This document shows, piece after piece, positions 24,398 through 36,582 of a stretch of DNA of 64,000 nt (position 1 is its first letter; every line of letters starts with the position of its first letter). Origin of the DNA: Adineta vaga. Its lineage: Eukaryota > Rotifera. A program made the position numbers and the translations under genes. The notes beneath the pieces are model-generated. The model made no database searches, was not told where the DNA came from, and was given only the letters and a program-made list of their open reading frames with translations. The DNA is taken from NCBI GenBank assembly GCA_021613535.1, contig CP075494.1:11594001-11658000 (forward strand), written 5' to 3'.

Positions 24398-24785
24398 ATA
24401 TTTTTGTATTTGTTTCTTGCAAATAAACTCAAATTATTCGATTTTATCATCCGTTGTTTCTCATATTTATTAAAATATAAGAGTTCTAAATATGAGATTA
24501 CAAATAGATATGACAGTGTAGAAAAAAAAAGCACGAATGAATTATGTAAAATGCAAAAGAAATACAAAAAGCATATCTAAAATAAGGCGCATATGGATGG
24601 ATTGAATCCATACTGATCAAAAACATAAGTTATGTTTTATCTACATATAAGAAAAAACCAAACAAGCGAAACTTTATCACAGATCAAAACAAGGCAAACA
24701 ATCTATCACATTCGAAGGAATAATCATCGTCATTAGATATCACAGTTAGTTGGACAAGAATTTGACGATCAAATATAAAAATATT
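24398..24785. other. Intergenic between convergent genes
   Basis: AT-rich 3' flanks of the unknown gene and of the LRR gene. No feature was recognised. Confidence 0.5.
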
Positions 24786-27700
24786 TCAATTACTCAGATC
24801 ATATAGACGTGCTGATGGTGTACTAGAATGATGAATTTATAACACATTTTTTGTTTTATCATCAATACTCACAATCGACTTTTAGCAGATTGAAATTGTC
24901 GAGTAAGAGTAAATGGTGTCGGTGTCACACGATGACTTTCAATACCAAAGTCTTGAAATGTTCCTGGACGAACACCTAAATAAATTAACATGTAATATTC
25001 TTCATTGCCTTCAACAGATTAATTACCTTTATATAGAGCATGGTCTCTTGATGAAGGTGAAGTTAATACTGGTACACGCGGCATTCTAGAACAAAATATG
25101 GTTTATCTAGGAAGTTATTTTTTTATTTATTTCAACATACGAATAAGTTGAGAGTGAACGAAATGATCGTCGAAAAAGTGATGAAACAACTTTTTCCATT
25201 CGACCTGATCGTTCATTTTGCATATTTGGTCCACTAAACCATTGTGTTGCATTATGTACTGGTACTGGTACTCGATGTATTGTCGCTCGTCGATAGACAC
25301 CAGGTGTATGTTCAAAATCATCCATAAATGATGCAGTATTGAATTGATGTTGTGAATCAAATGATGCCATTTGTATTTGTGATTGATCAGGCATGAAGAT
25401 GAGTGTAGATTCAATGAGAACTGGTGATGAAGATAATGTTTCAGCACTTGCAGAATCTTTTGCTTGTTGTTCTTGTTTCTGTTTGATTATTCGAACGGAC
25501 ATGGGTCGTTCAATTGTAATTCTAAAATCAGATAATCAGTTATGGAAGAAGGAAGAAAGAATGAAAACAATGTACTGTTCAGGTGCAACTATTTTTTGAT
25601 CGATAATAGAAGTCTTTTTGGAATTATTTGGATCTTCATGTTCAATCGCTGATGGTGGTAGTGGTGGTGTCATTTCGCGTGCTGTTTCAACAAATGCTTC
25701 TCTAAATTTTTGGAAAAGAAATGCAATATGATGCGAAAAAATATTGGTGCATTTTACTTTGGTTTATTGATATCTACGAAGAAAGCATAAAAATCAATGA
25801 AAAAATCGAAAATTTTGAGTAATAAACTTACTAATCTCAAACAGTTTTGGTACTGGACGTGATTTGTCAGGTGATTCTACTGTCTATTAAAAAACGAAAT
25901 ATATTTATAACAATAAGAATTTGATATGAGTGAAAATTTACTTTTAATAACAAAGGTCGATGTTGTAAAACATTTCGAGGTGTTTCATCTTTTGCTGACG
26001 TCATATGTAATGTAATTCTATGAAAAGATAAATCTATTATTGTAAAACGAAGATCAATATACATATATACTATACATACTTATCACCATAAGCTAATTTT
26101 GGTTTCCAATATTCATGTGCTGCATCCCATTCGAAATTATTCGTACTAACATAATTCGAATGATCATTAAATGAACCATTAGCAATCATAGAACCATTAA
26201 TAGCAAGTATATGATCGTATTGAACTAATGCTACATCAGCTTCAGGTATTGTTATAATACGACCACATCTTTGTGGAGCAGTTAATATACGATCACCAAT
26301 AGCTAAAATAAAAGTTCACTTAGAGTTTTTTCTTTTGAATATATTCGGAAAAAAATGTGTCGCTGTTGTTTCACTCGAGTCAAATGATGGAACTTTTAAG
26401 AATTTAAAATTCATCGTCGATTTCAAGTGTCTAATGAAGGATTCTTAAACAATCAATTAATGGCTGAGTACACGGAGTCGTTCGAGTTCGAAAAAACATT
26501 TTCTTTTCAGATACGAAATTTATGCTTGCGATTTACAATCATGTTGAGGAACAAATAATTGTGTGTAAACGTCGAATGTCATTCAACGAATATGAAAGAA
26601 TGACTTACCAGGAACACGATGAGTATTTGTTCGTGTTGGCTGTTTGGGTGATAAAAGATTTTGTTCTTGTTGTCGTCTACTCGAATTTTCATTTTCTACT
26701 TTGTTTGTTTCCTAAAATATTAAAATATATCAATATAGAAATCTCATAAGCTTTGTCTACAAATATTACTTACCACTAATGGTGGTTCAACAATTTTCTT
26801 TGTTTTCTTTGTTGATAATGTTCGCATAGCCATCTTTAGAATATTTCCAAGAACAGGACTTAATGTATCTCGTTGTTCTTCTGCTGATTTCTACATGAAT
26901 ATAAAGAATATAAAGAAAAACATGAGAACAACTCTAAATCATTTTACTTCATCATCTTGTAATTTTTCTAGAATATCTTGCATACTACCGTAAGCTGGTG
27001 ATCGATCCAGTGCTTGTTGTAAAATAGCATTGATATCTATGTAAAAATATTGTTACACTCTTTATCTATATACATCTTAACTTCGAAATTATACTTGAGT
27101 TTTGTATAAGTGTATAGAATGTTGAACACATGATTAATACTTGCATGACTTCAAGACACAGCATAGATTTTGCTTCCGAAAGTCTACATATTAGAGATCA
27201 ATGTTTCTGTAGTAAATAGGTTTTTATATGTATCTTACACGCTTCCATTTGGATATGGTTGATGAGTATTCGAAGCGGAGAATTGGCGTATTTGATTAGT
27301 AAGAATAGTTGAAAGACTACTGAATAATTTTTCATGAAATCCAGATGACTAGAAGAAAAAATAAACGTTTCTTTTGACAAGAAAACAAATTTTATTGTTT
27401 GATTTGATATCTACATGATTTTCGTCTCGATCTAATCGTGTACATCCATAAATGAGAGATGCAATCATACATTGTATTTCTTTATTGAATGAGAATATAC
27501 AATCAAGATTTAAGTCTCTAGAAATCAAAGAAAAAAGAATCAGTTAATCAAACATTATGTTGTAATACAAACCCAATTGTTTTCGTATGTGTCACTTCTA
27601 AAACATTATTTAACAATTCATCAGGAATTTGAAATAACATATGAGTCTAACGAAAATCAGAATAGAAAGTAATGTTGTAACGTGAATCAATAAGTCAACT

Positions 27701-29465
27701 TACAACAAGTAATATAAGGAACATATTGAATTCTTCCACATGACTTTCTCGAATATCCAAAATTTGATGCAATAAATGACGATTATCCATGAGCAATTCT
27801 TCTTGTTTTCTAATATTCGAAAAGTTCATTATGTACATATCTTTATTTTTGAATATCTTACTTTGAATCATCAGCACGCATCTCTGCAACGAATATATCT
27901 TGCATTGTTGAAGCTAAATGTCTTATTCTCTTCTTATCAATTTCTACGTTGAACAAAAATTATGAACAATTTTTTTTCTTAACAATAAGAATTAACCTTA
28001 CCAACGTTAATAAAACAATTCATTGGAAATTTTGCAAATAAATCAGTTGCCTATGTGGATGATACATGTTTTAAGAAAAGGAAATATTTCGCACATTTTT
28101 ATCGTACCTTTTGTCCAAATAATCCATTAACAGAACGATCTTTAAGATTTGTTGGCATAAATATATCTCGTGCTAGTTTTCGTCGCTAAATAGAATACAA
28201 TGACATCATATTTTTCGTAGAAATTTATGTTTTACCACTGGTTTTTTTGCTAATAATGATTGTGTGAAGAAGTCATCAACTTGTTCACGTTCTGAGGCTA
28301 CAATTTAACCACTCAGATTCGTTGGTCTCATTTTTTATAAATAACTTACTCGAAATAAAAACACCATCACACATCCAAATACGTGGTAAACAATCGAGTA
28401 CATGTTGTCGATCTATAGATGAAAATCAATGTATGTAGTATCGAGTTATTCATTATTTCATATATATTTATCTTTACAATTTAGGTCAGAATCTAATGCA
28501 GTATTTCCATCAAGTCTCAAATTAAGAATAAACATATGACGAATATGTTGTAATTCAATCCATGGTAAAAGATTATTCGAAAGTATTAGTGAACCAAGTG
28601 CTATAAAACGTGACAAATGTTGTAGACTTTGAATCTAATAGATGAAAAAGAATAAGATTGAATAGAATAAATTAAAATCAAATGAAATCTACTTGATTAT
28701 TGCCCACATCAAGTTTCCATAGTCTTTTGATATGTTCAACACCGGCTAATGTTGTTAAGGAATTTCCATTACATATAAGAATTTGTAAGTGTTCATATTG
28801 AGGCACTTGAAATAACGTGACTAAATAAAGATGATATTTGTTATTTAAGTCTAAATATTCATGCCGAGAAGTGTAGGACCGTATAGATTATATTCAGTTT
28901 AATCTAGGTTCTATGCAAATGTAACCCTAGGACAAACTGAGTCCTTAATGATAACCTTGACAGTCTACAACTTCCGAAAGAAAAACAATATTTATTAACA
29001 AATGGTGTTATTTGTGTGTCTAAAATCTATTTATATTACGTGTATTTCGATCGTCTTAAACTTCAAACGCTAAATATTTACTTTCTCTTCTTCTCTCAAT
29101 CGATTTTCCCGTTTCTTCTGTAAATATGAATAAATATGATGTGATTACTCTTCACAAACGACAAAGTCGCTCTTTTTCTTTTATATCTCTAAGGTCACAT
29201 CTTCGAAAAGAAAACAAATAGTTCATTATATGATTTCATCAAATATCCAGATGATTATATATATAAGCGAGGAAAAGTTGAAAATCAATTCTCTTACTTA
29301 TTTTTGTATTACTAAAATTTGCATATTCACTTTTCTCTTCGTCATTGTGAGATCGATTTAATGACGACTGAAAGTGAAGAGCAAAACAAACATCGTTTAA
29401 TTAACAAAGCCTTAATTCGTTATGAGACAAAAAAAACTTACTCGAAGAGAACCTTTCATAGTCAT
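24786..29465 (-). CDS. Large leucine-rich-repeat protein
   Basis: About 20 small exons run from ATG 29465 to a stop at 24786-24788. The last intron (24828-24870, GTGAGT donor) replaces an apparent stop and adds TPSARLYDLSN. The N-terminal exons encode leucine-rich repeats of the SDS22 type (LQILICNGNSLTTLAGVEHIKRLWKLDVGNN, IALGSLILSNNLLPW). These end in a cap with LDCLPRIWMCDGVFISS, the position where such proteins state the last repeat. A helical region follows (KLARDIFMPTNLKDRSVNG, KFPMNCFINVEIDKKRIRHLAS), then long helical exons of ARM/HEAT-like character. A compact beta-rich block comes later (AIGDRILTAPQRCGRIITIPEADVALVQYD). The C-terminus is disordered and basic. It lacks membrane segments. 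I cannot name the orthologue; a ciliary or centrosomal scaffold is a guess. Exon edges are approximate. Confidence 0.65.
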
Positions 29466-29903
29466 TAGCTGCACATGATAAGTTCAATTAATTAAAAAAG
29501 TTTCTTTCCAACTAAAAGGAATCAATAGTTTATTGTTTGAATTAAATTTAAATAGAAAAGTTAAAAGAAAAAAGCATGCACTCTGTATGGTACGGAGTAT
29601 TTCAATGAATCAGCTGTTTCTTTTTTTATATAAACTATCACTTCGACACACACATAGAGTAGATGTCCATTCATAAATTCAGTTTCCTAGCAACTACCTT
29701 CTTTCTATTCGAAGATAAAGTTATATTTGCTAGTTATATGTAATATTCTGCGATAGTAGCGCTCAATTCAAGATTCGTCAGAATTCTTTTCCTATGTAGT
29801 TTATTTCAGGATGTATACCATACTGTAAAAATATATATAAATATAGGCCAATAATATTTCTACGTCATTTAGTTTATTTGTTATTTACGAAGGTTCATTG
29901 AAC
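29466..29903. promoter_or_regulatory. Bidirectional promoter region
   Basis: This 438 nt gap separates the start codons of the LRR gene (-) and the APMAP-like gene (+). A TATATAAA lies at 29834-29841 for the plus gene, 63 nt before its ATG, and another at 29625-29632 on the minus strand for the LRR gene. Shared control of the two genes is possible. Confidence 0.45.
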
Positions 29904-31906
29904 ATGACAGATAATATTCGTCAACGAAAGCGAATTGATGATGCAAATTTTCTATCATCAAAAGATGATATTAATCGACATATTGACATCGAGCAAGATG
30001 ACCGTCGATCTCGTCCTCGATCTACAATAACATTATCGTAAGTAGTTTTCTTCTGAAACTAATTCACTCATGTTTTTTTTTATTATTCCATCGAATTATC
30101 AAACAATTGAGAATGATCTATTATGATCGATAGACGATAGTACGAACTTTGAGATTTGTAAAAGGTTATCAAAGAGATAAGATAATAAAATAATCAATGA
30201 AAACATTTCGTTAAATAGAAATCAATACATTCTAAAACCTTTTTTCTTTCTATCTAGACAAACATGTTTGGGTACATTGGCTATTATGATGCTAGCTTTG
30301 TTAGCTTATATACAATTTGCATTGCCTCACGAAGATCATATGACAAAACAGTAAGTGAGAACAAAGGAGGTTTTTTTGAATATCAATATTTATTTCAATT
30401 AAATACTTTTTCTTTGTTAGTTTTCCGGCTTCATTACCGACAATGGATGGTGCACCTTTACTCGTGAATGATTTTCTTGCTCATAGCCAACGAATTTATG
30501 TTGGTGAAGGACCAGAATCGATTGAACCATTAAATGGTAGGTTTCATTTAATTTTTCAAATTCATTTTATGAAAATCAAACTTAGGTTTGCTATATACTG
30601 GTCTAAAAAATGGCTCAATTATTGAACTTGACCCAGTGACAAAAAAAACTCGTATCATTTACTCATCACTTAGTATTGATGACCATTTACTTACTTGTGG
30701 TAGGGAATCATCTTCAGTATTATGATTGCATATAATTATCTCTGCGATTTAGGAAAAGATCATTTAGAACATGTATGTGGTCGTCCTTTGGGTATTCGAC
30801 GTTTTTCCGATGATGAACTTGTTATTGTTCAAGCTTATCATGGTCTATTCAAACTGAATGTTAAAACAAGTATGTCAATAAACTATTTTTTAATTAACTA
30901 CTACAGTACATAGTATGAAATCATTACTTTTTCTCGATATGGAAATAAACTAGAAAGAAGAGAGTGATAATGATTCAGCACTAAAATTATTTCTTATCAT
31001 TTTCTTTAGAAAAACTGACTCAATTAATTGGTGCAGATGATAAACGTTTTGGCTCACGTCCACTAAGATTTGTGAATGATGTTGATATACTTGATGGACG
31101 TTATCTCTTTTTTACTGATTCTGATTGGCTTTATCCACGAAAAGAATTCATGTCCTCACTTCTTCATGCTGAAGCTCGTGGAAGGTAAACTTACACAAAT
31201 TCTTTTCGATTTCGATTTTGTAAATTTCTCTTCTCATTTAGATTGATTCGTTTTGACCTTGAAACGGGTAAAGTACGCATTCTTGATGATCAGCTTGTCT
31301 TTCCTAATGGTGTTCAATTGTCTACTGATAAACAATCAGTATTAGTATGTGAAACAGCATTAGCTCGAATTATCCGACATTGGATTAATGGTGATAGTAC
31401 AAAGATAGGAAAGAGTGAAGTTTTTATTGATAATTTACCTGGTCTTCCAGACAATATTCGAACAACTAGCAGTGGAAATTATTGGATTGCTTTTGCTGCT
31501 ATTCGTCATCAAGATAAACCAAGTGTTTTAGACTATTTACGTAATTGGCCAAGATTACGAACGATACTTTCAGTAAGTCTAAAAAAAGAACAATACTTTT
31601 TTTCTAACCAACATTTATTTGCGATCGATTTCCCGTAAAAAAAAGTCATTGATTCGTTATTTCAATATCATAATATTGTCTATGTTTTTTCTTTAGCTTA
31701 TACCTGAACAGCTGAGAAAAATACAAAAACGTTTGCCTCAACATGGTCTTGTTATTGAACTTGATAAAAATACCGGACACATAGTTCGCTCATTACATGA
31801 TGCTGAAGGTTTGGTTGTTCCATCAACCTCACAAGTCACTGAATACGACAATCATCTGTATTTTGGATCCTATTATTTGGAACATATTGCAGTATTCAAG
31901 CTTTAA
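29904..31906 (+). CDS. APMAP: APMAP / strictosidine synthase-like six-bladed beta-propeller protein
   Basis: Eight or so exons join from ATG 29904 to TAA 31904-31906. A cytoplasmic N-terminus rich in Arg/Asp precedes a signal-anchor helix (LGTLAIMMLALLAYIQFAL). The rest is the lumenal or extracellular beta-propeller: GEGPESIEPLNGLLYTGLKNG, CGRPLGIRRF, FVNDVDILDGRYLFFTDSDW, LDDQLVFPNGVQLSTDKQ, LPGLPDNIRTTSSGNYWIAF, and a final EYDNHLYFGSYYLEHIAVFKL. These match APMAP, which has arylesterase/paraoxonase-like activity in animals and strictosidine synthase relatives in plants. A FPNG calcium-site-like motif and the PDNI blade are present. It heads a plus-strand run of four genes. Confidence 0.88.
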
Positions 31907-32053
31907 TTACTCTTTATCATGACTATTTTTCGTTTAATCTTTATTGTTATTTTACTTTTTTTAATCGGCTTTGTTTTGTTTTATTTTCTACATATTTATA
32001 TTTAGTCTTTGTTGTGAACAGACAACTGACAGTTATGAATTTCGTTCTAGATT

Positions 32054-33172
32054 ATGCTTTCGTGTTTAAAAAGTGCATGCTGTTTACGATTTTTTCAAGG
32101 TTCTAATTATCCTGATGTCATAGTATCACATCGACCAGAAGTAACACTTGATACATCTCGAATGGGCCAAGATGTCGTCGTAGTGAAAAATGGACGACGA
32201 CTATGTGGAACTGGCGGTGCTGTTGCTGTAAATCTTAGCACATTTATTCGTTCTTTTTTTGTCTCATAGATGTCTATTTCTTTTAGAATGCACCGATCGT
32301 ACAAAATAAAGCCTATTTTGAAGTCAAATTACAAACACAAGGTTTGAAAACAATTTGTTGTTCGTTTATTGTTTTTTTTCAATTTTCTTCTCCCTAATAG
32401 GTACCTGGGGAATTGGTTTAGGTACTCGACGTGCGAATTTATCAAAAGTTCCGTTAGGTACTGATAGTGAAACATGGATTATGGATCAATATGGTCAAGT
32501 TAAACACGATAATAAAGTACTTAGTCAGTTTAGAACTACTATAGAAGAAGGCGATGTGATTGTAAGTATATTTGATTTCAAATCAGTTTCATGTTATACA
32601 TAAGTACTGTCGAAATCGTGAAAGTATGAGTCTGACGAGAAAGTATCATTTGTACGCTAGAATTATTTTACTGACTGATACATTAGATCACATACAACAA
32701 TATATCAACATAAGATATAGTCTCATTATCAATGAGAATAGAACGATACCCTGGAGATAGTTCTCGATATTAATGAATTGATGACAGTTATGTTATCGAG
32801 ATAAACTAAGTGAAAAAGCAAAAGCGATTCTTGTTGATAGATTTGTTTTGCAGCTATATGAAAAGTACATATATTTGAATAAAAAAAATAAATGAAAATT
32901 TAATATCTTTTATTAGGGTTTTGCATATGATCATGAAATATTTCGTGTTTTTGTGAATGGAACCGAACAAGAACCGTCTTGTCGTGTTGCTACACGTGGA
33001 ACTGTCTTTCCAATATTCTACGTTGATGAAGGTTTGTATATTGATTGATATGGATTATTTGTTCAAATTCTTTTTTTTTATAGGTGCGATACTCGATATA
33101 CAATTTTCCACTTTTTATTTTCCTCCACCAGAAGGTTATGATCGTATTCTCTTAGAAAAATCACTCATCTAA
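32054..33172 (+). CDS. SPRYD7: SPRY domain-containing protein 7
   Basis: Five exons join from ATG 32054 to TAA 33170-33172. After a short Cys-rich start the protein is almost entirely SPRY domain. It has VTLDTSRMGQDVVVVKNGRRLCGTGG, NAPIVQNKAYFEVKLQ, GTWGIGLGTRRANLSKVPLG, EEGDVIGFAYDHE, and RGTVFPIFYVDEGAILDIQFS..YFPPPEGY. These blocks line up with animal SPRYD7 along its whole length. Its role is not well defined; SPRY domains are protein-binding folds. One intron (about 32562-32916) is 355 nt long. A TTTCGTTCTAG 3' splice-site sequence lies three bases before the ATG, 147 nt after the APMAP stop, as expected for a trans-spliced downstream operon gene (inference). Confidence 0.93.
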
Positions 33173-33365
33173 AGAACAAAAACCATTTCAAATTTTAAAC
33201 AGTGACATATTGTCTGTATATAATTACGTATGTTCTAGAATACTCGTTTGTTTTCTTGTTTCGTTTCTCGATCATTCAGATATTTATCGTAGGTGTTCTT
33301 TTTTTCTCTTTCTGAACAAAAAAAAAAGACAAATCATTTCTCAATCTATCGTTTCTTTTTTGAAG

Positions 33366-35144
33366 ATGTATCGCTCATGCTTTCGTCGATATGCGTCAAC
33401 ATTTTCCCTTCGCTATACGACCAAAAATGAACCAATACTTGACTATCGTCAAGGTAGTAAAGAACTTAAACAAGTTCAAACTGCTCTTGATGAATATAAA
33501 TCAAAAGTTACACGCATTCCATGTATCGTTGATGGAAAAGAAATCTGGACAAGCAATACTCAAAAACAAGTTCTTCCATTTGATCATAAACATGTTTTAG
33601 CAGAATATTGTTATGCAGATGGACCACTTCTTCAAAAAGCAATTGAGAGTGCAGTTCAAAATCAATACAAATGGGATTTATTGCCGATTGAACAACGTGC
33701 CAATATATTTCTTAAAGTCGGATTTGTTTTATTTTTCTTATCGAGTAGAGAAAGGCTAAGTTTCATTGTTTGTTTTAGGCAGCTGATATTGCCGCTGATT
33801 TTAAATGGCGTTCTCGTTTAGTTGCCACAACAATGCTTGGTCAAGGTAAAACTGTTTTTCAAGCAGAAATCGATGCAGCCTGTGAATTAGTTGATTTTTG
33901 GCGTTTCAATGCACAACATCTTGCATCAGCCATGGCCTATCAACCAATCAGCACTAAAGATTCAGATAATAGTTACATACATCGTGGTCTAGAAGGTTTC
34001 GTTGCAACTATATCTCCATTCAATTTCACTGCGATTGGTGGTAACCTTGCTTCAGCTCCAGCCTTAATGGGTAATACTGTAGTATGGAAACCGTCAGATA
34101 CGGCTCTTTTATCGAGTTATGTTGTTTATCAAATTTTGGAAGAAGCTGGTCTTCCACCCGGTGTCATTCAATTTGTGCCTTCTCAAGGTGAAGAATTTGG
34201 TAGAAAAATTACTCAATCACCTGATCTTGCAGCTATTACATTTACGGGTAGCACGAAAACTTTCAAAGTAAGTGTAAACGAAACATCAAAGAAAAAAGGA
34301 TAATAATCTTATATTTTTCTTTGTATAGACTCTATGGAAATGGGTAGCAGATAATCTGGATAATTATCGAACATTTCCACGTTTAATTGGTGAATGTGGT
34401 GGTAAAAATTTTCATTTAGTTCATCCAACTGCAGATTTAACTACAGTAGTGAATGGAACAGTACGTTCATCTTTTGAGTATAGTGGACAAAAATGTTCCG
34501 CTTGTTCTCGTCTTTATATTCCACGTTCATTATCAAAAGAATTCTTCTCACAAATGAAAACAATTCTGACCGATCAATTACGTATTGATACACCTTTGAA
34601 ATTCGACACATTTACATCAGCTGTGATTGATCGTGCTTCATTCAATCGTATCAAAGCTTATATTGATTATGCTCGATCATCTTCTTCAGCAAAAATTGTA
34701 ATCGGTGGAGAATATGATGATTCCGTAGGATATTATATTCAACCAACTGTAATTGAAGTAACAGATTCAAAAGATAAATTAATGAAAGAAGAAATCTTCG
34801 GTCCTGTTGCCACAGTTTATGTATATGACGATAATAAATTTGATGAAACAGTCGATTTAGTTAATCAAACATCAAATTATGCATTAACTGGCTCAATCTT
34901 TTGTCAGGATAAGAAAATTCTTGAAAAAACACGTCAACGTCTAATTAATGCAGCTGGTAATCTCTATCTAAATGATAAATCAACTGGTTCAGTTGTAAAT
35001 CAACAACCATTTGGTGGAGCACGTTTATCCGGTACAAATGATAAAGCTGGTGGACCACATTATATCTTTCGATTTTCATCTCCTTTAGCAATAAAAAATA
35101 TGAAAGAACCACTCAAAACATTTAAACATGTTTCAATGGAATAA
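33366..35144 (+). CDS. ALDH4A1: Mitochondrial delta-1-pyrroline-5-carboxylate dehydrogenase (ALDH4A1)
   Basis: The enzyme oxidises glutamate-gamma-semialdehyde (P5C) to glutamate with NAD+, the second step of proline breakdown, in the mitochondrial matrix. Three exons join in phase. The start MYRSCFRRYASTFSLRYTTK is a basic, Ser/Arg-rich mitochondrial presequence. Landmarks: GQGKTVFQAEIDAACELVDF, SPFNFTAIGGNLASAPALMG (cofactor binding), TVVWKPSDTA, ITFTGST, the catalytic-base region LIGECGGKNFHLV, and the nucleophile region SFEYSGQKCSACSRLYIP with Cys. The C-terminus has QQPFGGARLSGTNDKAGGP, the family signature. The length of about 555 residues is normal. Its ATG directly follows TTTTTTGAAG, a 3' splice-site-like sequence, 193 nt after SPRYD7. 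AATAAA lies at 35250-35255. Confidence 0.96.
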
Positions 35145-35370
35145 GATCTTTTATTTTCCTCCTATTTAATCTCATTTTTGTTTAGTCTTTTCAAATTATT
35201 CCATTGATTTTGTTTTGTGATCTGTCCACATTGTTTTTAATCGATTCTCAATAAAGATTTGCCTATTTTGATTATAATTGATCAATTTCTTATCTCTAAA
35301 TGATCTGCAAAAGAATCAATCACATAAATATTTATTTTGTAGTATATAACTATAAAGAATTTAAAAAAAA

Positions 35371-36479
35371 ATGTCGATAGACATTGACTATGCAAAATTT
35401 TATGATTGGATTCGAAAGAAGAATGGTTATATTCATGAAGATATAAAAATTGATACGAAAGAAGAACGTGGACTTTTTACTACGAATACGATTGAATCTC
35501 ATATTGCTCTTGCAATTATTCCATGGTCATTAGTAGTAAATAATCAACATGCGGATTTGTTAACCATTCGGACAGATACAGAACGACAAGCATTAATTGT
35601 ATTTCTATCACGTGAATATAGTAAACAAGACGAATCAGCATGGTTTCCTTGGATAAAACTATTGAATATTGACAAAGAAGCAGATGAATTATTGAAAATT
35701 AAAATGAATCTATTCAATTCTGTGGAGCATAGTACATTAGGTCAAGCACTAACAGCACGATATCAACAACTTGAACAAGAATATGCATATCTATGTCAAT
35801 CTGAAATGATAAATATCAATTTTGAATTATTTTGTGCTATTGATCATATCGTATGGTCTCGAATATTAGATCTACCCGAGAATGAACCACTCTCATTAGT
35901 ACCATTCATTGATTTTGCTAATCATAGGTATGTTACTTCATTTTCACATACTCTCAAAAGATTTGCATTGGTTTAACTAGTTTCAATGCGAATGCACGTT
36001 GGTTCATTGATGATACTACACATAATTTAATTCTTCGATCTGAACGAGTGCTAAAGATAGATGAAGAAATCACAATCTGTTATGGTACAAAATCAAATGA
36101 AGAATTATTATATTTATATGGTTTTGCTCTATCAACGAATCCCTACGATCGTGTTACATTGCCTGTTAGTTTATCACCTGATGATGCGTTACTCGAAGAT
36201 AAACTTCATCTTGTCAAAGAATTAAATTTACCACCTCGATTAACTTTCAATATCAATGGTCATTTGACTGATGAGTCAAATCGATTAGTAAAAATTCTAA
36301 GTGCACAAACACAAGCAACTATAGATCAAGAGAATGAATATTATAAGCCGTATCTTCGAAATTTATTGAATGAATATCTCGATAATTTAAATCTTTGTTC
36401 TGACCAGGAGATATTTACTAAATATTATTTAGATAGTCAAAAATTGATTGTTCAAAAAGTATTAGATAATTTAAAATAA
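35371..36479 (+). CDS. SET-domain protein methyltransferase of the SETD3/SETD4/RuBisCO-LSMT type
   Basis: Two exons (35371 to about 35929 and about 35978-36479) join as DFANH-S-FNANARWF. The N-terminus FYDWIRKKNGYIHEDIKI and ERGLFTTNTIESHIALAIIP is the start of the split SET fold. The NHS core (PFIDFANHS) and the tyrosine region (EEITICYGTKSNEELLYLYGF) form the SAM/lysine site. The C-terminal helical part (about 100 residues) is in the position of the Rubis-substrate-binding domain but short. The NHS and YG..SN motifs are intact, so it is probably active. The substrate cannot be read from sequence. It is the last gene of the plus-strand run, 226 nt after ALDH4A1, with TTATTTTGTAG 28 nt before its ATG. 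Confidence 0.85.
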
Positions 36480-36582
36480 AATCACGGTCAAATACTTTTA
36501 TTTAAAAAAAAAAAGAAAAGAAGACTAGAAAATTAAGAAAATAATCAATTGACTGAAAGAAAAAATAACTACAACGGAATTA

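Noticed and set aside
24869-24873. TGA as the end of the LRR gene
   Set aside because: The sequence is a GTGAGT donor; splicing over 24828-24870 continues the frame to a stop at 24786.
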